Below, one piece after another: positions 36,091 to 45,369 of a stretch of DNA of 64,000 nucleotides; position 1 is the first letter of the stretch, and every line of letters starts with the position of its first letter. The DNA is from Rhodovibrionaceae bacterium (GTDB lineage: Bacteria > Pseudomonadota > Alphaproteobacteria > Kiloniellales > DSM-21159), in the NCBI GenBank assembly GCA_028279885.1, contig JANQMX010000002.1, positions 31,194 to 95,193 on the forward strand. Reading direction: 5' to 3'. The notes under the pieces were generated by a model. The model did not search any database. It saw only the letters and a program-made list of their open reading frames with translations, and was not told the origin of the DNA. The translations under genes were made by a program, and so were the position numbers.

Positions 36091-37899
36091 ATGCAGATGC
36101 AGCTCTCGGCCACGCGCAACAGCCCGCTTGGGGACGCACGGCGCACGCTTGTCCGGGCGTTCTCGCTGGTCGGCCTGTTCAGCATCGGCGTCAGTCTGCT
36201 GCTGCTCGCCGGCCCGCTCTACATGCTGCAGATCTACGACCGGGTCATTCCGACCGGCCACGTCGACACCCTGCTGGTTCTGTCCGCAGTCCTGGTTGGT
36301 GCCTTTGCCGTGCTGGCTGCCTTGGACGCCTTGCGCGCCCTGGTGGCGCAGCGCTTGGGCCTCTGGCTGGAGCGCCGCCTGAGCGGCCCGGTGCTGGCGG
36401 CCAGCGCCCAAGCCGCCCTGCTGCAGCCGGGCGTTTCGGCCCAGGGGCTTCGCGATGTGGCGACCCTGCGCGGCTATCTCGGCTCTCCAGCCGTCTTTCC
36501 TCTGTTCGATGCGCCCATGGCGCCCTTCTTCCTCGCCATTCTCTTTCTTATCCATCCCCTGCTCGGTGCCGTCGCCCTGGTCGGCGGGGCCGTCCTCTTT
36601 GCGCTGGCCCTGCTTAACGAGTGGCTCACCCGCCGGGCCGTGGCCATGGCCTCGGGGGCCGCGCTGGCAAGCTATGAGGTGGCGGACCGCGCCATCCGCA
36701 ATGCCGACGCCATGGCGGCCATGGGCATGCTGCCGGCCTTGGCCCGGAACCTGGAGCGCAAGGCGGAGGGCTGGCGCCGCCAGCAGCATCTGGCCGGAGG
36801 GCGCTCCGCCAGCCTGAGCGCCATCGCCAAGGGGCTGCGGCTGTTGCTGCAGTCGCTCAGCCTCGGGGTTGGAGCCTGGCTGGTGGTCCAGGGCGAGCTG
36901 ACCGCCGGTACGATCATCGCCGCTTCCATCATGACGAGCCGCGCCCTGGCGCCGGTGGAGCAGGCCATCGGCGCCTGGCATGGCCTGGTGAATGCCCAGG
37001 CTGCCTGGCGGCGCCTCGATGCGCTGCTGGAGGCCCATGGCGGCATCGGCCGCGGCACCCGCTTGCCCCGGCCGAGCGGACACCTGCAGGTGCAGGACTT
37101 GGTCTACGCTCCGGCCGGCGCCGAGGAGCCGCTGTTGCGGGGCCTGAGCGTCTCGATCGAACCGGGGACGGTTGTCGGGCTGATCGGGCCGACCGGCGCC
37201 GGCAAGTCCAGCCTGGCCCGCCTAATGGTCGGCAGCCTGTTGCCACTGCGCGGCAGCGTCCGACTGGACGGCGCCGAGATGTCGCGCTGGGACCCCTGCG
37301 ACCGGGGCCGCCACGTCGGCTATCTGCCCCAGGACGTGGAGCTGCTCGACGAAACGGTGCGCGCCAACATCGCGCGCCTGTCCGAGGCAAGCGACGAGGC
37401 CGTGGTTGCGGCGGCCCAGTTGGCGGGGGCGCACGAGATGATCCTGCGCCTGCCGCAGGGTTACGAAACGCAGATCGGTCGCGGCGGGCTCGCCCTGTCG
37501 GGTGGGCAGCGGCAGAAGATCGGCCTGGCCCGTGCCCTCTTCGGCGCGCCGCGGCTGCTGGTGCTGGATGAGCCCAACGCCCACTTGGACAGCGATGGGG
37601 AGATGGCTTTGACCCACTGCCTTTCGGCACTCAAGGAGGAGGGCTGCGCCGTTATCATGGTTTGCCACAAGCCGAGCCTGCTGGCGGTGGCGGACAAGAT
37701 CCTGGTGCTGCGCGACGGCCGCGTGGCTGCCTATGACGACAGCCAGGAGATCATCCGCAAGTTCACGCCAGGACCGGCCCAGTCGGTCCAGCCAGCTCAG
37801 CCGTCTCAGCCGGCAGTGCCTCAGCCCGTGGTACAGCCCGCTGAGCCGGCGGTGCGCCGGCTGGCCGCGCAGTTGGCAGCTCAGGTGGCCAGCCAATGA
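36091..37899 (+). CDS. Type I secretion ABC transporter (PrtD/HlyB-like, no C39 domain)
   Basis: About 602 residues. The exporter membrane domain (residues about 20-310; GPLYMLQIYDRVIPTGHVDT and FPLFDAPMAPFFLAILFLIH are typical of PrtD/PrsD) is followed by an ATPase domain (about 330-555). The ATPase has Walker A GPTGAGKSS, signature LSGGQRQKIGLARALFG and Walker B LLVLDEPNAHLDS. The last 40 residues are Pro/Gln-rich (QSVQPAQPSQPAVPQP), an unusual tail. ATG at 36091 (or GTG 36088, ATG 36097) is chosen. It overlaps the adaptor gene by four bases. It exports an unfolded protein substrate across both membranes with the adaptor and a TolC not found here. Confidence 0.88.
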   Translation: MQMQLSATRNSPLGDARRTLVRAFSLVGLFSIGVSLLLLAGPLYMLQIYDRVIPTGHVDTLLVLSAVLVGAFAVLAALDALRALVAQRLGLWLERRLSGPVLAASAQAALLQPGVSAQGLRDVATLRGYLGSPAVFPLFDAPMAPFFLAILFLIHPLLGAVALVGGAVLFALALLNEWLTRRAVAMASGAALASYEVADRAIRNADAMAAMGMLPALARNLERKAEGWRRQQHLAGGRSASLSAIAKGLRLLLQSLSLGVGAWLVVQGELTAGTIIAASIMTSRALAPVEQAIGAWHGLVNAQAAWRRLDALLEAHGGIGRGTRLPRPSGHLQVQDLVYAPAGAEEPLLRGLSVSIEPGTVVGLIGPTGAGKSSLARLMVGSLLPLRGSVRLDGAEMSRWDPCDRGRHVGYLPQDVELLDETVRANIARLSEASDEAVVAAAQLAGAHEMILRLPQGYETQIGRGGLALSGGQRQKIGLARALFGAPRLLVLDEPNAHLDSDGEMALTHCLSALKEEGCAVIMVCHKPSLLAVADKILVLRDGRVAAYDDSQEIIRKFTPGPAQSVQPAQPSQPAVPQPVVQPAEPAVRRLAAQLAAQVASQ

Positions 37900-39278
37900 A
37901 GATCTCGGTCCCCGCTCGGCTCGGGCCAAGAGCCGTAACCCTTTCAAAGGCGTCGGAAACCGCAACGGCGCCCGATCCGCTCGACCCGCAGCCCACGCTG
38001 GCGGTGAAAGGATTCGCGACGCTGGGTCTCACGCTGATCCTGACCTTCCTCGTCGGTCTCGGTGCCTGGGCGGCACTGGCGCCGCTGCAGAGCGCGGCCA
38101 TCGCGCCGGGCGTGGTCACTGTCGATTCCAAGCGCAAGACGGTGCAGCACCTGGAAGGCGGATTGATCGCGTCGATCAACGTCAAGGACGGCGACTGGGT
38201 GTCTGAAGGCCAGGTGCTGGTAGAGCTGGACGACGCCGAGACCCGCGCAGAGGTCGGCATTCTGAAGGACCGGCTGGCCGCCAACCTGGCCATGCAGGCC
38301 CGCTTGCGGGCCGAGCGGAACGGTTGGGAGGCGCTCTCCCTGCCGGCCGAGATCGCGACCTTGGTGGGCGACGCCGCCGAGGCGGGCGTCATCGCCGAAG
38401 GCGAACGGCGGATATTCGAGGAGCGGCGGCGCTTCCTGCGCGGCCAGGAAGCCGTAAAGCATCGGCAGATCGCCCAGCTCGATGCGGAGGTCAAAGGCCT
38501 CAAGGCCGAGATCGCCAGCGAGGAACGGCAACTGAGCCTGATCCGCTATGAGCGCAACACACTCTCCGATCTGGTCGACAAGGGCTTGGCTCGCCGCCCG
38601 CGTTTGCTGGAGCTGCAGCGGGCCGAGGCTGCGATCGAAGGCGATCAGGCCGGCAATCGGGCCGACATCGCGCGCGCCCAGCAGCGCATCGAGGAAATCG
38701 ACCTCAGCATCATCGACGTGCGCAACCGGATGCTCAATGAGGTGGTCACGGCCCTGCGCGACGTGCGCGCGGACATTGCCGATCTGCGCGATCGTCTGAG
38801 CGCGGCCTGGGAGCGTTTGGAGCGCACCAGGGTGCGCGCGCCGGTCGACGGCGTGATCGTCGACCTGCAGATCTTCACCACCGGCGGCGTGCTCCGCCCC
38901 GGCGATGCCATCCTCGATATCGTGCCGAAGGGGGATTTGCTGCTGGTCGAAGCGCAGGTGGACCCGGACGACGTCGATGTGGTGCGGCCCGGTTTGCCGG
39001 CGGAGGTTCGCATTCAGGCCTTCAGCGCCTCCGATGCGCCGCTGCTCGGCGGCGAGGTCGTCACGGTCTCCGCCGACTCCCTGACCGATGCGCGCCGTGG
39101 GCACAGCTACTACGCCGCTCGCGTCCGTCTCGGCGATCTCTCGCCCTTGCCGGCCGGCGCGGCTCTGCAGCCCGGCATGCCGGCCGAGGTGATGATCGTC
39201 ACCGGCGAGCGCACGGCCTTGCAGTATCTCATCGACCCGTTGCGCAGCCGGGTCGCCCGCGCGCTGCGCGAGGACTAG
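37896..39278 (+). CDS. Type I secretion membrane fusion protein (HlyD/PrtE family)
   Basis: 460-residue adaptor: one N-terminal helix (TLGLTLILTFLVGLGAWAAL), a lipoyl-like half (VTVDSKRKTVQHLEGGLIAS), a long coiled-coil hairpin (about 140-320) and the second lipoyl half with RVRAPVDGVIVDLQIFTTGG. The HlyD C-terminal signature region includes GMPAEVMIVTGERTALQYLI and DPLRSRVARALRED. It links the inner-membrane ABC protein to an outer-membrane TolC. Neither tolC nor an RTX substrate gene is adjacent. Confidence 0.9.
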   Translation: MKISVPARLGPRAVTLSKASETATAPDPLDPQPTLAVKGFATLGLTLILTFLVGLGAWAALAPLQSAAIAPGVVTVDSKRKTVQHLEGGLIASINVKDGDWVSEGQVLVELDDAETRAEVGILKDRLAANLAMQARLRAERNGWEALSLPAEIATLVGDAAEAGVIAEGERRIFEERRRFLRGQEAVKHRQIAQLDAEVKGLKAEIASEERQLSLIRYERNTLSDLVDKGLARRPRLLELQRAEAAIEGDQAGNRADIARAQQRIEEIDLSIIDVRNRMLNEVVTALRDVRADIADLRDRLSAAWERLERTRVRAPVDGVIVDLQIFTTGGVLRPGDAILDIVPKGDLLLVEAQVDPDDVDVVRPGLPAEVRIQAFSASDAPLLGGEVVTVSADSLTDARRGHSYYAARVRLGDLSPLPAGAALQPGMPAEVMIVTGERTALQYLIDPLRSRVARALRED

Positions 39279-39350
39279 CCCCGCCCAATCCTCAATGCCG
39301 GTCGGTCGGCGAATGCGCTAGAACGTGAGGTCATCCTCTGGGAGAGCCTC

Positions 39351-41012
39351 ATGCCGCACAGTGCCGCCGATCTCATTCTTCTCAACGGCCGCTTCGTCAC
39401 CCTCGACCCGCAGAGCCGCATCGTCGAGGCTCTGGCGGTCAAGGACGGCCGCATCCTCGCGCTCGGCTCGAGAGATGACGTCGAGAATGTCAGCGGTCCT
39501 GAGACAGAGAGGCGGGACATGGCGGGGCGCACCGTCATCCCCGGCATCGTCGATTCCCACTGCCATCCGGACTCGGCGGGCGCCCGCCTGGCCGGCTGGC
39601 ACAACCTGGAGCCGGCCGCCGTCACCGACCGCGAGGCCTTGCTGCAACGGATCGCCAAGGCATCCGCGGCCTTGCCGGCGGGGGGCTGGTTCGCCGGCTA
39701 TCGCTTCAATGAGCGCAAGAGCGGCGGCTATCCCAGCCTGGCCGAGCTGGATCGGGCCAGCGGCGGCAAGCCGCTGTTCATCCTGCGCACCGACGGCCAT
39801 CTCGGCCTGGCCAACTCGGCCGCCTTCCAGGCGCTCGGCATCGACAGCGACAGCGAAGACCCGCCGTTCGGCGCCTTCGACCACGACCCGGACACGGGCG
39901 CCTTGACCGGCCTGGTGCGGGAGACGGCGGCGCATCTCTTCATCGATCACATCCAGGCGCAGGACCGGGTGGAGGGGATGATGGACGGCCTGGAGTCGGT
40001 CTTCGACGAGTTCCTCAGCTACGGCATCACCAGCGCCTACAACTCGCTGACGTCCTCCAAAGCCATTCAAGCCTATCAGCGGATGAAGGACGCGCAGCGC
40101 CTCAAACTGCGGGTCGGCATCATCGTCAGCGGCCGCGAGGAGGGCCTGGTCGAAGCCTTCGTGCGTGCCGGCATCCGGAGTGGCTTCGGCGACGACATGG
40201 TACGGGTCATCGCGGTCGAGTGGTGCCCGGACTGCTCGACCAGCGGGCGCACGGCTGCCTACTACGAGCCCTATGTCGGCGAGAAGGTGCTGGGCGAGCC
40301 GGAGGACAACACCGGCATGCTGCTCTACGAGCTCGGCGATCTGCGCGAGCGGGCGGCGGCGGCCCACAAGGCCGGCCTGCAGGTCTGCGTCGAGGGTGTC
40401 GGCGACCGAGGCATCGACTTCGCGCTGGATGTCATCGAAAGCGCGTTTGAGGCCCATCCGAGCCCCGACCATCGTATGCGGGTCGAGCACTGCTGCTACG
40501 TCACGCCCGAGCTGCTGGAACGCATCAAGCGCCTGCAGGTGATCGACAGCTCGGCGACCGGGTTCATGTACGAGCTGGGGGACGCCTACCGCGCCAACCG
40601 CGGCGTCGAGGCCATGGGCCGGATGTGGCCGCATCGCAGCCTGATCGACGCCGGCGTGCCGGCGCCCGGCCATTCCGACGCCTACGTCTGCACGCCCAAT
40701 CCCTTCACCGCCATGTGGAGCATGGTCAACCGCCTGAGCGACAGCGGCGGCACGCTCGACGGCCCGGATGCGCCCTCCCAGGCCGTGACGGTCGAGGAGG
40801 CGCTCAGGGCCTATACCCTGCTCGGCGCCTATTCGGGTCGAGAGGAGGCCATCAAAGGCTCCTTGGAGCCGGGCAAGCTGGCCGATCTCGCCGTGCTCGA
40901 TCGGGATATCCTCTCCATTCCCAGCCAGGAGATCCGCGAAGTCCAAGTGCTCGCCAGCTTCGTTGGCGGAGAAGAGGTCTATCGGCGCAACGGTGCCGCA
41001 TCGTCCGGCTGA
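39351..41012 (+). CDS. YtcJ-type amidohydrolase
   Basis: 553-residue metal-dependent amidohydrolase (Amidohydro_3 family). Opening ADLILLNGRFVTLDPQSR, metal-binding PGIVDSHCHPDSAG, RVEHCCYVTPELLERI in the barrel and the C-terminal GSLEPGKLADLAVLDRDIL are typical. Family members hydrolyse C-N or related bonds in small molecules; substrate unknown. ATG follows GGGAGAG. It is not clearly in an operon and is followed by a 340-base gap. Confidence 0.85.
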   Translation: MPHSAADLILLNGRFVTLDPQSRIVEALAVKDGRILALGSRDDVENVSGPETERRDMAGRTVIPGIVDSHCHPDSAGARLAGWHNLEPAAVTDREALLQRIAKASAALPAGGWFAGYRFNERKSGGYPSLAELDRASGGKPLFILRTDGHLGLANSAAFQALGIDSDSEDPPFGAFDHDPDTGALTGLVRETAAHLFIDHIQAQDRVEGMMDGLESVFDEFLSYGITSAYNSLTSSKAIQAYQRMKDAQRLKLRVGIIVSGREEGLVEAFVRAGIRSGFGDDMVRVIAVEWCPDCSTSGRTAAYYEPYVGEKVLGEPEDNTGMLLYELGDLRERAAAAHKAGLQVCVEGVGDRGIDFALDVIESAFEAHPSPDHRMRVEHCCYVTPELLERIKRLQVIDSSATGFMYELGDAYRANRGVEAMGRMWPHRSLIDAGVPAPGHSDAYVCTPNPFTAMWSMVNRLSDSGGTLDGPDAPSQAVTVEEALRAYTLLGAYSGREEAIKGSLEPGKLADLAVLDRDILSIPSQEIREVQVLASFVGGEEVYRRNGAASSG

Positions 41013-41104
41013 GCGCATTTTTTTCAACTGCGATTTATCCACTCTGCGGCAATCCGAAGCTGCGCACCACACGTATTTGTTGGTGACGCTGCAGGAGGCC
41101 GCCC

Positions 41105-41218
41105 ATGAGCTACGCAAGGTTTGCCCTGATCGCCGTGCTTTACTTCTTGCTCGTGCGGAGACGCCCAATGGCCAGTTCCGAAAACGCGGTCGCGCTCTCT
41201 CCGACAACCCTCAGCTAG
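41105..41218 (+). CDS. Possible 37-residue single-pass membrane protein
   Basis: Short frame beginning MSYARFALIAVLYFLLVRRR and ending in a stop at 41216-41218. It has one hydrophobic helix flanked by arginines (positive-inside) and a polar tail. AGGAGG lies six bases upstream of the ATG, one of the best ribosome-binding sites in the window, which is why I list it. No homologue is recognised. It lies in the 340-base gap (41013-41352) between two rightward genes. Confidence 0.42.
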   Translation: MSYARFALIAVLYFLLVRRRPMASSENAVALSPTTLS

Positions 41219-41352
41219 GCCGCCCCTTTTCCGACGCGCATCCTTCGCTATACGTTTGATCCTCTGAGAGATCGCGGCTGCGGAAAGCCTTCGTTAGGCT
41301 TACTTCGCAAGCATGGAGCGGTCGTTTTGAGAGGAAACCGTAGGCGCGTGTC

Positions 41353-42393
41353 ATGAGTGTTGCTGCCAGCCGAACCGTCTTGCCGCCGGAGGAGCGGGCC
41401 GCTTTGCGGCGCGCCTTCGTCGTGGGCGCCGGCTGGGGGGACGCGAAGGAAAAGGCGCTTCCGGCCGATGCCTCCTTCCGGCGCTACTATCGCCTGCAGG
41501 GAGGCCGCAGCAGCGCCCTCATCATGGATGCGCCGCCGGAGCGCGAAGCCGTAGCCCCTTTCGTGCGGGTGGCGCGCCATCTCGCAGCCCTCGGCTTCAG
41601 CGCGCCGCAGATCCTGGCATGCGACGAGCAGGCGGGCTTTCTCCTTCTCGAAGACTTCGGCGACCGGACCTTCACCCGACTGCTCGCTGAGGGCGCCAAC
41701 GAGGAAAGCCTCTACAGGCTCGCCGTCGATCTGTTGGTCGCGCTGCACGGCCGTGAGGATGCCGACCGGATTGTGCTGCCGGCCTACGATCTCGGTCCGC
41801 TGCTCGACGAGGCGGCGCTCTTCGTCGACTGGTACTGGCCGGAGAAGCAGGGGCGCCCTTGCCCGGCGGACCTGCGCACGGACTATCTCGCCGCCTGGCG
41901 GGCGGTCTTCGCCGCGCTGCCGCCGGCGCCTGCCACCTTCGTGCACCGCGATTTCCACGTCGACAACCTCATGCTCCTGAAGGATCGCGAGGGGCTCGCG
42001 GCCTGCGGTCTGCTGGACTTCCAGGACGCTTTGATCGGGCCGCCGGCCTACGATCTGGTCTCCCTGCTCGAGGATGCGCGCCGGGACATCGACCCTGCAC
42101 TGGTCGTGCAGCTCTATCAGCGCTATTGCGCGGGTGTCGGGGACCTCGATCACGCGGGCTTCGCCGCCAGCTACGCCGCTTTGGGCGCACAGCGTCATGC
42201 CAAGGTCGCGGGCATCTTCACCCGGCTGCTGCGCCGCGACGGCAAGGATGCCTACCTCAAGCACATTCCGCGGGTGCTGCGCCTGCTCGACCGGCAACTC
42301 GGTCAGGTCCCTGAGCTCGAACCGGTGCAGAGCTGGATGGCGGAGCACCTTCCCGACCTTACCACGCCGCCGCAGGTCGTGACCGACCGCTAA
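41353..42393 (+). CDS. Aminoglycoside-phosphotransferase-fold kinase (AmgK-like, COG3178)
   Basis: 346 residues of APH fold. Diagnostic for the COG3178/AmgK group: ADASFRRYYRLQGG, LIMDAPPEREAVAPF, GFLLLEDFGDRTFTRLL, the catalytic loop FVHRDFHVDNLMLL (Asp, Asn) and CGLLDFQDALIGPPAYDLVS (metal Asp). AmgK phosphorylates N-acetylmuramic acid and N-acetylglucosamine in cell-wall recycling. It usually sits beside murU and tsaE, but here neither is adjacent, so the exact role is less certain. Confidence 0.83.
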   Translation: MSVAASRTVLPPEERAALRRAFVVGAGWGDAKEKALPADASFRRYYRLQGGRSSALIMDAPPEREAVAPFVRVARHLAALGFSAPQILACDEQAGFLLLEDFGDRTFTRLLAEGANEESLYRLAVDLLVALHGREDADRIVLPAYDLGPLLDEAALFVDWYWPEKQGRPCPADLRTDYLAAWRAVFAALPPAPATFVHRDFHVDNLMLLKDREGLAACGLLDFQDALIGPPAYDLVSLLEDARRDIDPALVVQLYQRYCAGVGDLDHAGFAASYAALGAQRHAKVAGIFTRLLRRDGKDAYLKHIPRVLRLLDRQLGQVPELEPVQSWMAEHLPDLTTPPQVVTDR

Positions 42394-42501
42394 GCCGTTT
42401 CGCATGCGTGATGCGCGATCGGGCCACTGGCCTTTGCCGCGTGCACAGGGCATCATATTTTCGTGATCGCGAACGGCCCAGGGGCGGCCAAGGAGGCAGA
42501 T

Positions 42502-43725
42502 TTGTTCCAGCTCACATCGGACCAGGAGACGCTTCGGAAGCAGGCGGCGGACCTGGCGCGCCACGTCATCGCCGAGCGTGCCGCGCGCATCGACCGTACG
42601 GAAGCCTATCCTTGGGACAATGTCGAAGCGCTGACCGAAGCCGGCTTCATGGGCATGACGGTCCCGACCGCGTACGGCGGCCGCGGCTTGAGCTTCCTGG
42701 ACGCGGCCCTGGTGGTCGAGGAGATGGCCAAGGTCTGCGGCATCACCGCCCGCATCGTGGTCGAGGCTAATATGGGCGGCATCGCCGCTGTCATGAAGTA
42801 CGGCAACGAAGCGCAGAAGCAGTTGGCCGCAGCGCTGGTTTTGGTCGGCGACAAGCCGGCGATCTGCATCACCGAGCCGGAGGCGGGCAGCGCCGCTTCG
42901 GAACTGACCACACGGGCCGACCAACGCGGCGACCGCTACGTTCTCAACGGCAAGAAGCACTGGATCACCGGTGGCGGCGTTTCGAAGCTCCACATCATCT
43001 TCGCCCGCGTCTTCGACGAGCAGGGCCGCGAGCAGGGCATCGGCGCCTTCATCGCCGTACGTGGTGAGGCGGAGGGGCTGGAGATCGGCAAGCGTACGCA
43101 TACGATGGGCTTGCGCGGTATTCCGGAAACCGAGGTGTTGTTCCGCAACCTGGAGGTCCCGGCCGAGATGATGCTGCGGCCGCCCAGCGGACTGCAGCAG
43201 GGCTTCGCCGGCCTGATGGACGCCTACAACAGTCAGCGGGTCGGCGCTGCGGCCGTGTCCTTGGGCTTGGCCCAGGGCGCCTATGAACTGGCGCTCGACT
43301 ACGCCCAGCGGCGTGAGCAGTTCGGCCGGCCGATCGCCGAGTTCCAGGGCTTGCAATGGATGCTGGCCGACATGAGCATGCAGCTCTCGGCCGCGCGGCT
43401 GCTCATCCACAAGGCCGCCGCCACCGCCGGAGACGGATTCCCCGACATGGTCGCGGCTGCGCAGGCCAAGATCTTCGCTGCAGAAATGGGACAGAAGGTG
43501 ACTAACGACGCCCTGCAGATCTTCGGCGCCGCCGGCTACAGCCGCGATCTGCCGCTGGAGCGCATGGTGCGGGATGCGCGCATGTTCACCATCGGCGGCG
43601 GCACGGCGCAGATCCTGCGCACCGTCGTCGCCGGCGGCCTGCTCGGCCGCAAGCTGCCGCAGACCCGTGACGGCTATCTCGCGCTGATGGAGCGCGAAGA
43701 AGAGGCCAAGCGCGCCCATGGCTGA
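42502..43725 (+). CDS. acd: 3-sulfinopropanoyl-CoA desulfinase-like acyl-CoA dehydrogenase
   Basis: 407 residues of acyl-CoA-dehydrogenase fold with FAD. The protein closely resembles the Advenella desulfinase as I recall it: YPWDN, AGFMGM, GGRGLS, AGDKPAICI-like VGDKPAICITEP, GSAASELTTRAD, WITGGGVSKLH and KLPQTRDGYL. Both positions that carry the catalytic Glu in dehydrogenases are changed: Gln245 (NSQRVGAAA) and Gly in FTIGGGTAQILR. Arg84, important in the desulfinase, is kept (ITARI). The enzyme releases sulfite from 3-sulfinopropanoyl-CoA to give propanoyl-CoA. TTG at 42502 has AAGGAGG five bases upstream and gives the family N-terminus (LFQLTSDQ); GTG at 42463 is less likely. It overlaps the next gene by eight bases. 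Confidence 0.8.
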   Translation: MFQLTSDQETLRKQAADLARHVIAERAARIDRTEAYPWDNVEALTEAGFMGMTVPTAYGGRGLSFLDAALVVEEMAKVCGITARIVVEANMGGIAAVMKYGNEAQKQLAAALVLVGDKPAICITEPEAGSAASELTTRADQRGDRYVLNGKKHWITGGGVSKLHIIFARVFDEQGREQGIGAFIAVRGEAEGLEIGKRTHTMGLRGIPETEVLFRNLEVPAEMMLRPPSGLQQGFAGLMDAYNSQRVGAAAVSLGLAQGAYELALDYAQRREQFGRPIAEFQGLQWMLADMSMQLSAARLLIHKAAATAGDGFPDMVAAAQAKIFAAEMGQKVTNDALQIFGAAGYSRDLPLERMVRDARMFTIGGGTAQILRTVVAGGLLGRKLPQTRDGYLALMEREEEAKRAHG

Positions 43726-45367
43726 CGCCCAGCTTGCGCCGGCACCGGGGCGCAGCGCCGCCGACCTGATCGCCCGCCGTCTGGCGCAAGCAGGCTGCAC
43801 TCATGCCTTCGGTATTCCCGGCGGCGAGACCCTGGCGATGATGGAGGCGCTGTCCGACGCCGGTCTGCGCTTCGTCCTGACCAAGCACGAAAACAGTGCC
43901 GGCTTCATGGCGGAGGGGGTCTATCACGCCACCGGCGCCCCCGGCGTCTTGCTGGCCACCATCGGTCCGGGCGTGGCCAACGCGGTCAACGTGGTCGCCA
44001 ATGCCGAGCAGGATCGGGTGCCGCTCCTATTCTTGAGCGGCTGCGTCGATGCCGATGTCGGCCAGCGCTACACCCATCAGGTCTTCGATCACACGGCGCT
44101 CCTGGCGCCGATCACCCGCGCGAGCTTTCGCATGGCCCCCGGCGTGGTGGACGTGATGGTCGACAAGGCGCTGGCGCTGGCTTGCGATAGCCCGCCCGGG
44201 CCGGTGCATCTCGACCTGCCCATTTCCCTCGCCCGCCAGGAGCAAGCGGAGACACTCGTCGCATCGCGCAGCCAGCCGCTGGCTGGGGGACCGCAACCCG
44301 GACCGGGCCTGGAGGCCGCGCGGGCCAAGCTTGCCAAGGCCAAGCGGCCGCTGGTGGTCGCCGGTCTGGAGGTCCTCGGACTGGGCGAGGCGGACTCGGC
44401 CGCGGCGGAGGTTGCCGCCTTCTGCCGCGATCTCTCCATCCCGCTGATCACCACCTACAAGGCCAAGGGCATCCTGCCGGAAGACGATGCCCTGGCGCTC
44501 GGCGGGGCCGGTCTTTCGCCGGAAGCCGACAAGGTCCTCTTGCCGCTGATGGATCAGGCCGACCTCATCATTGCCGTCGGCTACGACCCCATCGAGATGC
44601 GCAGCGGCTGGTGCGACCCTTGGGATCCGGCCAAGGTGATCGAATTCTCCACCACGCCCAATCACCACTACGTCCACCAAGCGAGCCAGAGCTTCATCGG
44701 CGACATCGGCGCCGGCCTGGCGGCCTTGCGCGGCGAGGGCACGGCGCCGGCGGCCTCCTGGCCGGCTGGCGAAGCGCAAACCGCGCGTGCCGCGCTCAAA
44801 GCCTTCTTCTCCAGCGATGGCAGCTGGGGTCCGACCCAGGCGATCGAGGCCGCGCGGGCAGCCCTGCCGCGCGACACGGTGGCCACGGTCGACTCGGGCG
44901 CCCACCGGATCCTGCTCAGTCAGGTCTGGGAGTGCTATCACGAGCGCGGCCTGCTGCAGTCCACCGGGCTCTGCACCATGGGCTGCGCCTTGCCGCTGGC
45001 CATGGGCTACAAGCTCGCCGCGCCCGAAACGCCTGTCGTCGCCTTCACCGGCGACGCCGGCCTGGAGATGGTGCTGGGCGAGCTGGCCACCCTGCGCGAC
45101 CTGCAGTTGCCGGTCATCGTCGTGGCCTTCGTCGACGCCTCCTTGGCCCTGATCGAGCTGAAGCAGCGGCGCGACCAGCTCCCCAACCTCGGCGTCGACT
45201 TCGGCCGCACCGATTTCCCGGCCGTGGCCCAGGCGCTCGGCGGGCACGGCGTTTCGGTGCGCGATGCCGAGCGGCTGCAGGAGGAACTGGCGGCGGCGCA
45301 GCGGCGTCAGGGCTTCACCGTCATCGCCTGCGAGATCGATCGCAAGTCCTACGACGGGACCTTCTAG
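43718..45367 (+). CDS. Thiamine-diphosphate enzyme, acetolactate-synthase-like
   Basis: 549 residues in three domains. PYR domain: FGIPGGETLAMMEALSDAG and the catalytic Glu in KHENSAGFMAEG. Middle domain: about 190-340. PP domain: GDAGLEMVLGELATLRDLQ, then VAFVDASLAL where many members have NN. The class includes acetolactate synthases, decarboxylases and C-C lyases; the substrate is unknown. It is translationally coupled to the desulfinase-like gene, so it probably acts in the same catabolic route. It ends two bases from the convergent oxidoreductase gene. Confidence 0.85.
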   Translation: MADAQLAPAPGRSAADLIARRLAQAGCTHAFGIPGGETLAMMEALSDAGLRFVLTKHENSAGFMAEGVYHATGAPGVLLATIGPGVANAVNVVANAEQDRVPLLFLSGCVDADVGQRYTHQVFDHTALLAPITRASFRMAPGVVDVMVDKALALACDSPPGPVHLDLPISLARQEQAETLVASRSQPLAGGPQPGPGLEAARAKLAKAKRPLVVAGLEVLGLGEADSAAAEVAAFCRDLSIPLITTYKAKGILPEDDALALGGAGLSPEADKVLLPLMDQADLIIAVGYDPIEMRSGWCDPWDPAKVIEFSTTPNHHYVHQASQSFIGDIGAGLAALRGEGTAPAASWPAGEAQTARAALKAFFSSDGSWGPTQAIEAARAALPRDTVATVDSGAHRILLSQVWECYHERGLLQSTGLCTMGCALPLAMGYKLAAPETPVVAFTGDAGLEMVLGELATLRDLQLPVIVVAFVDASLALIELKQRRDQLPNLGVDFGRTDFPAVAQALGGHGVSVRDAERLQEELAAAQRRQGFTVIACEIDRKSYDGTF

Positions 45368-45369
45368 CG

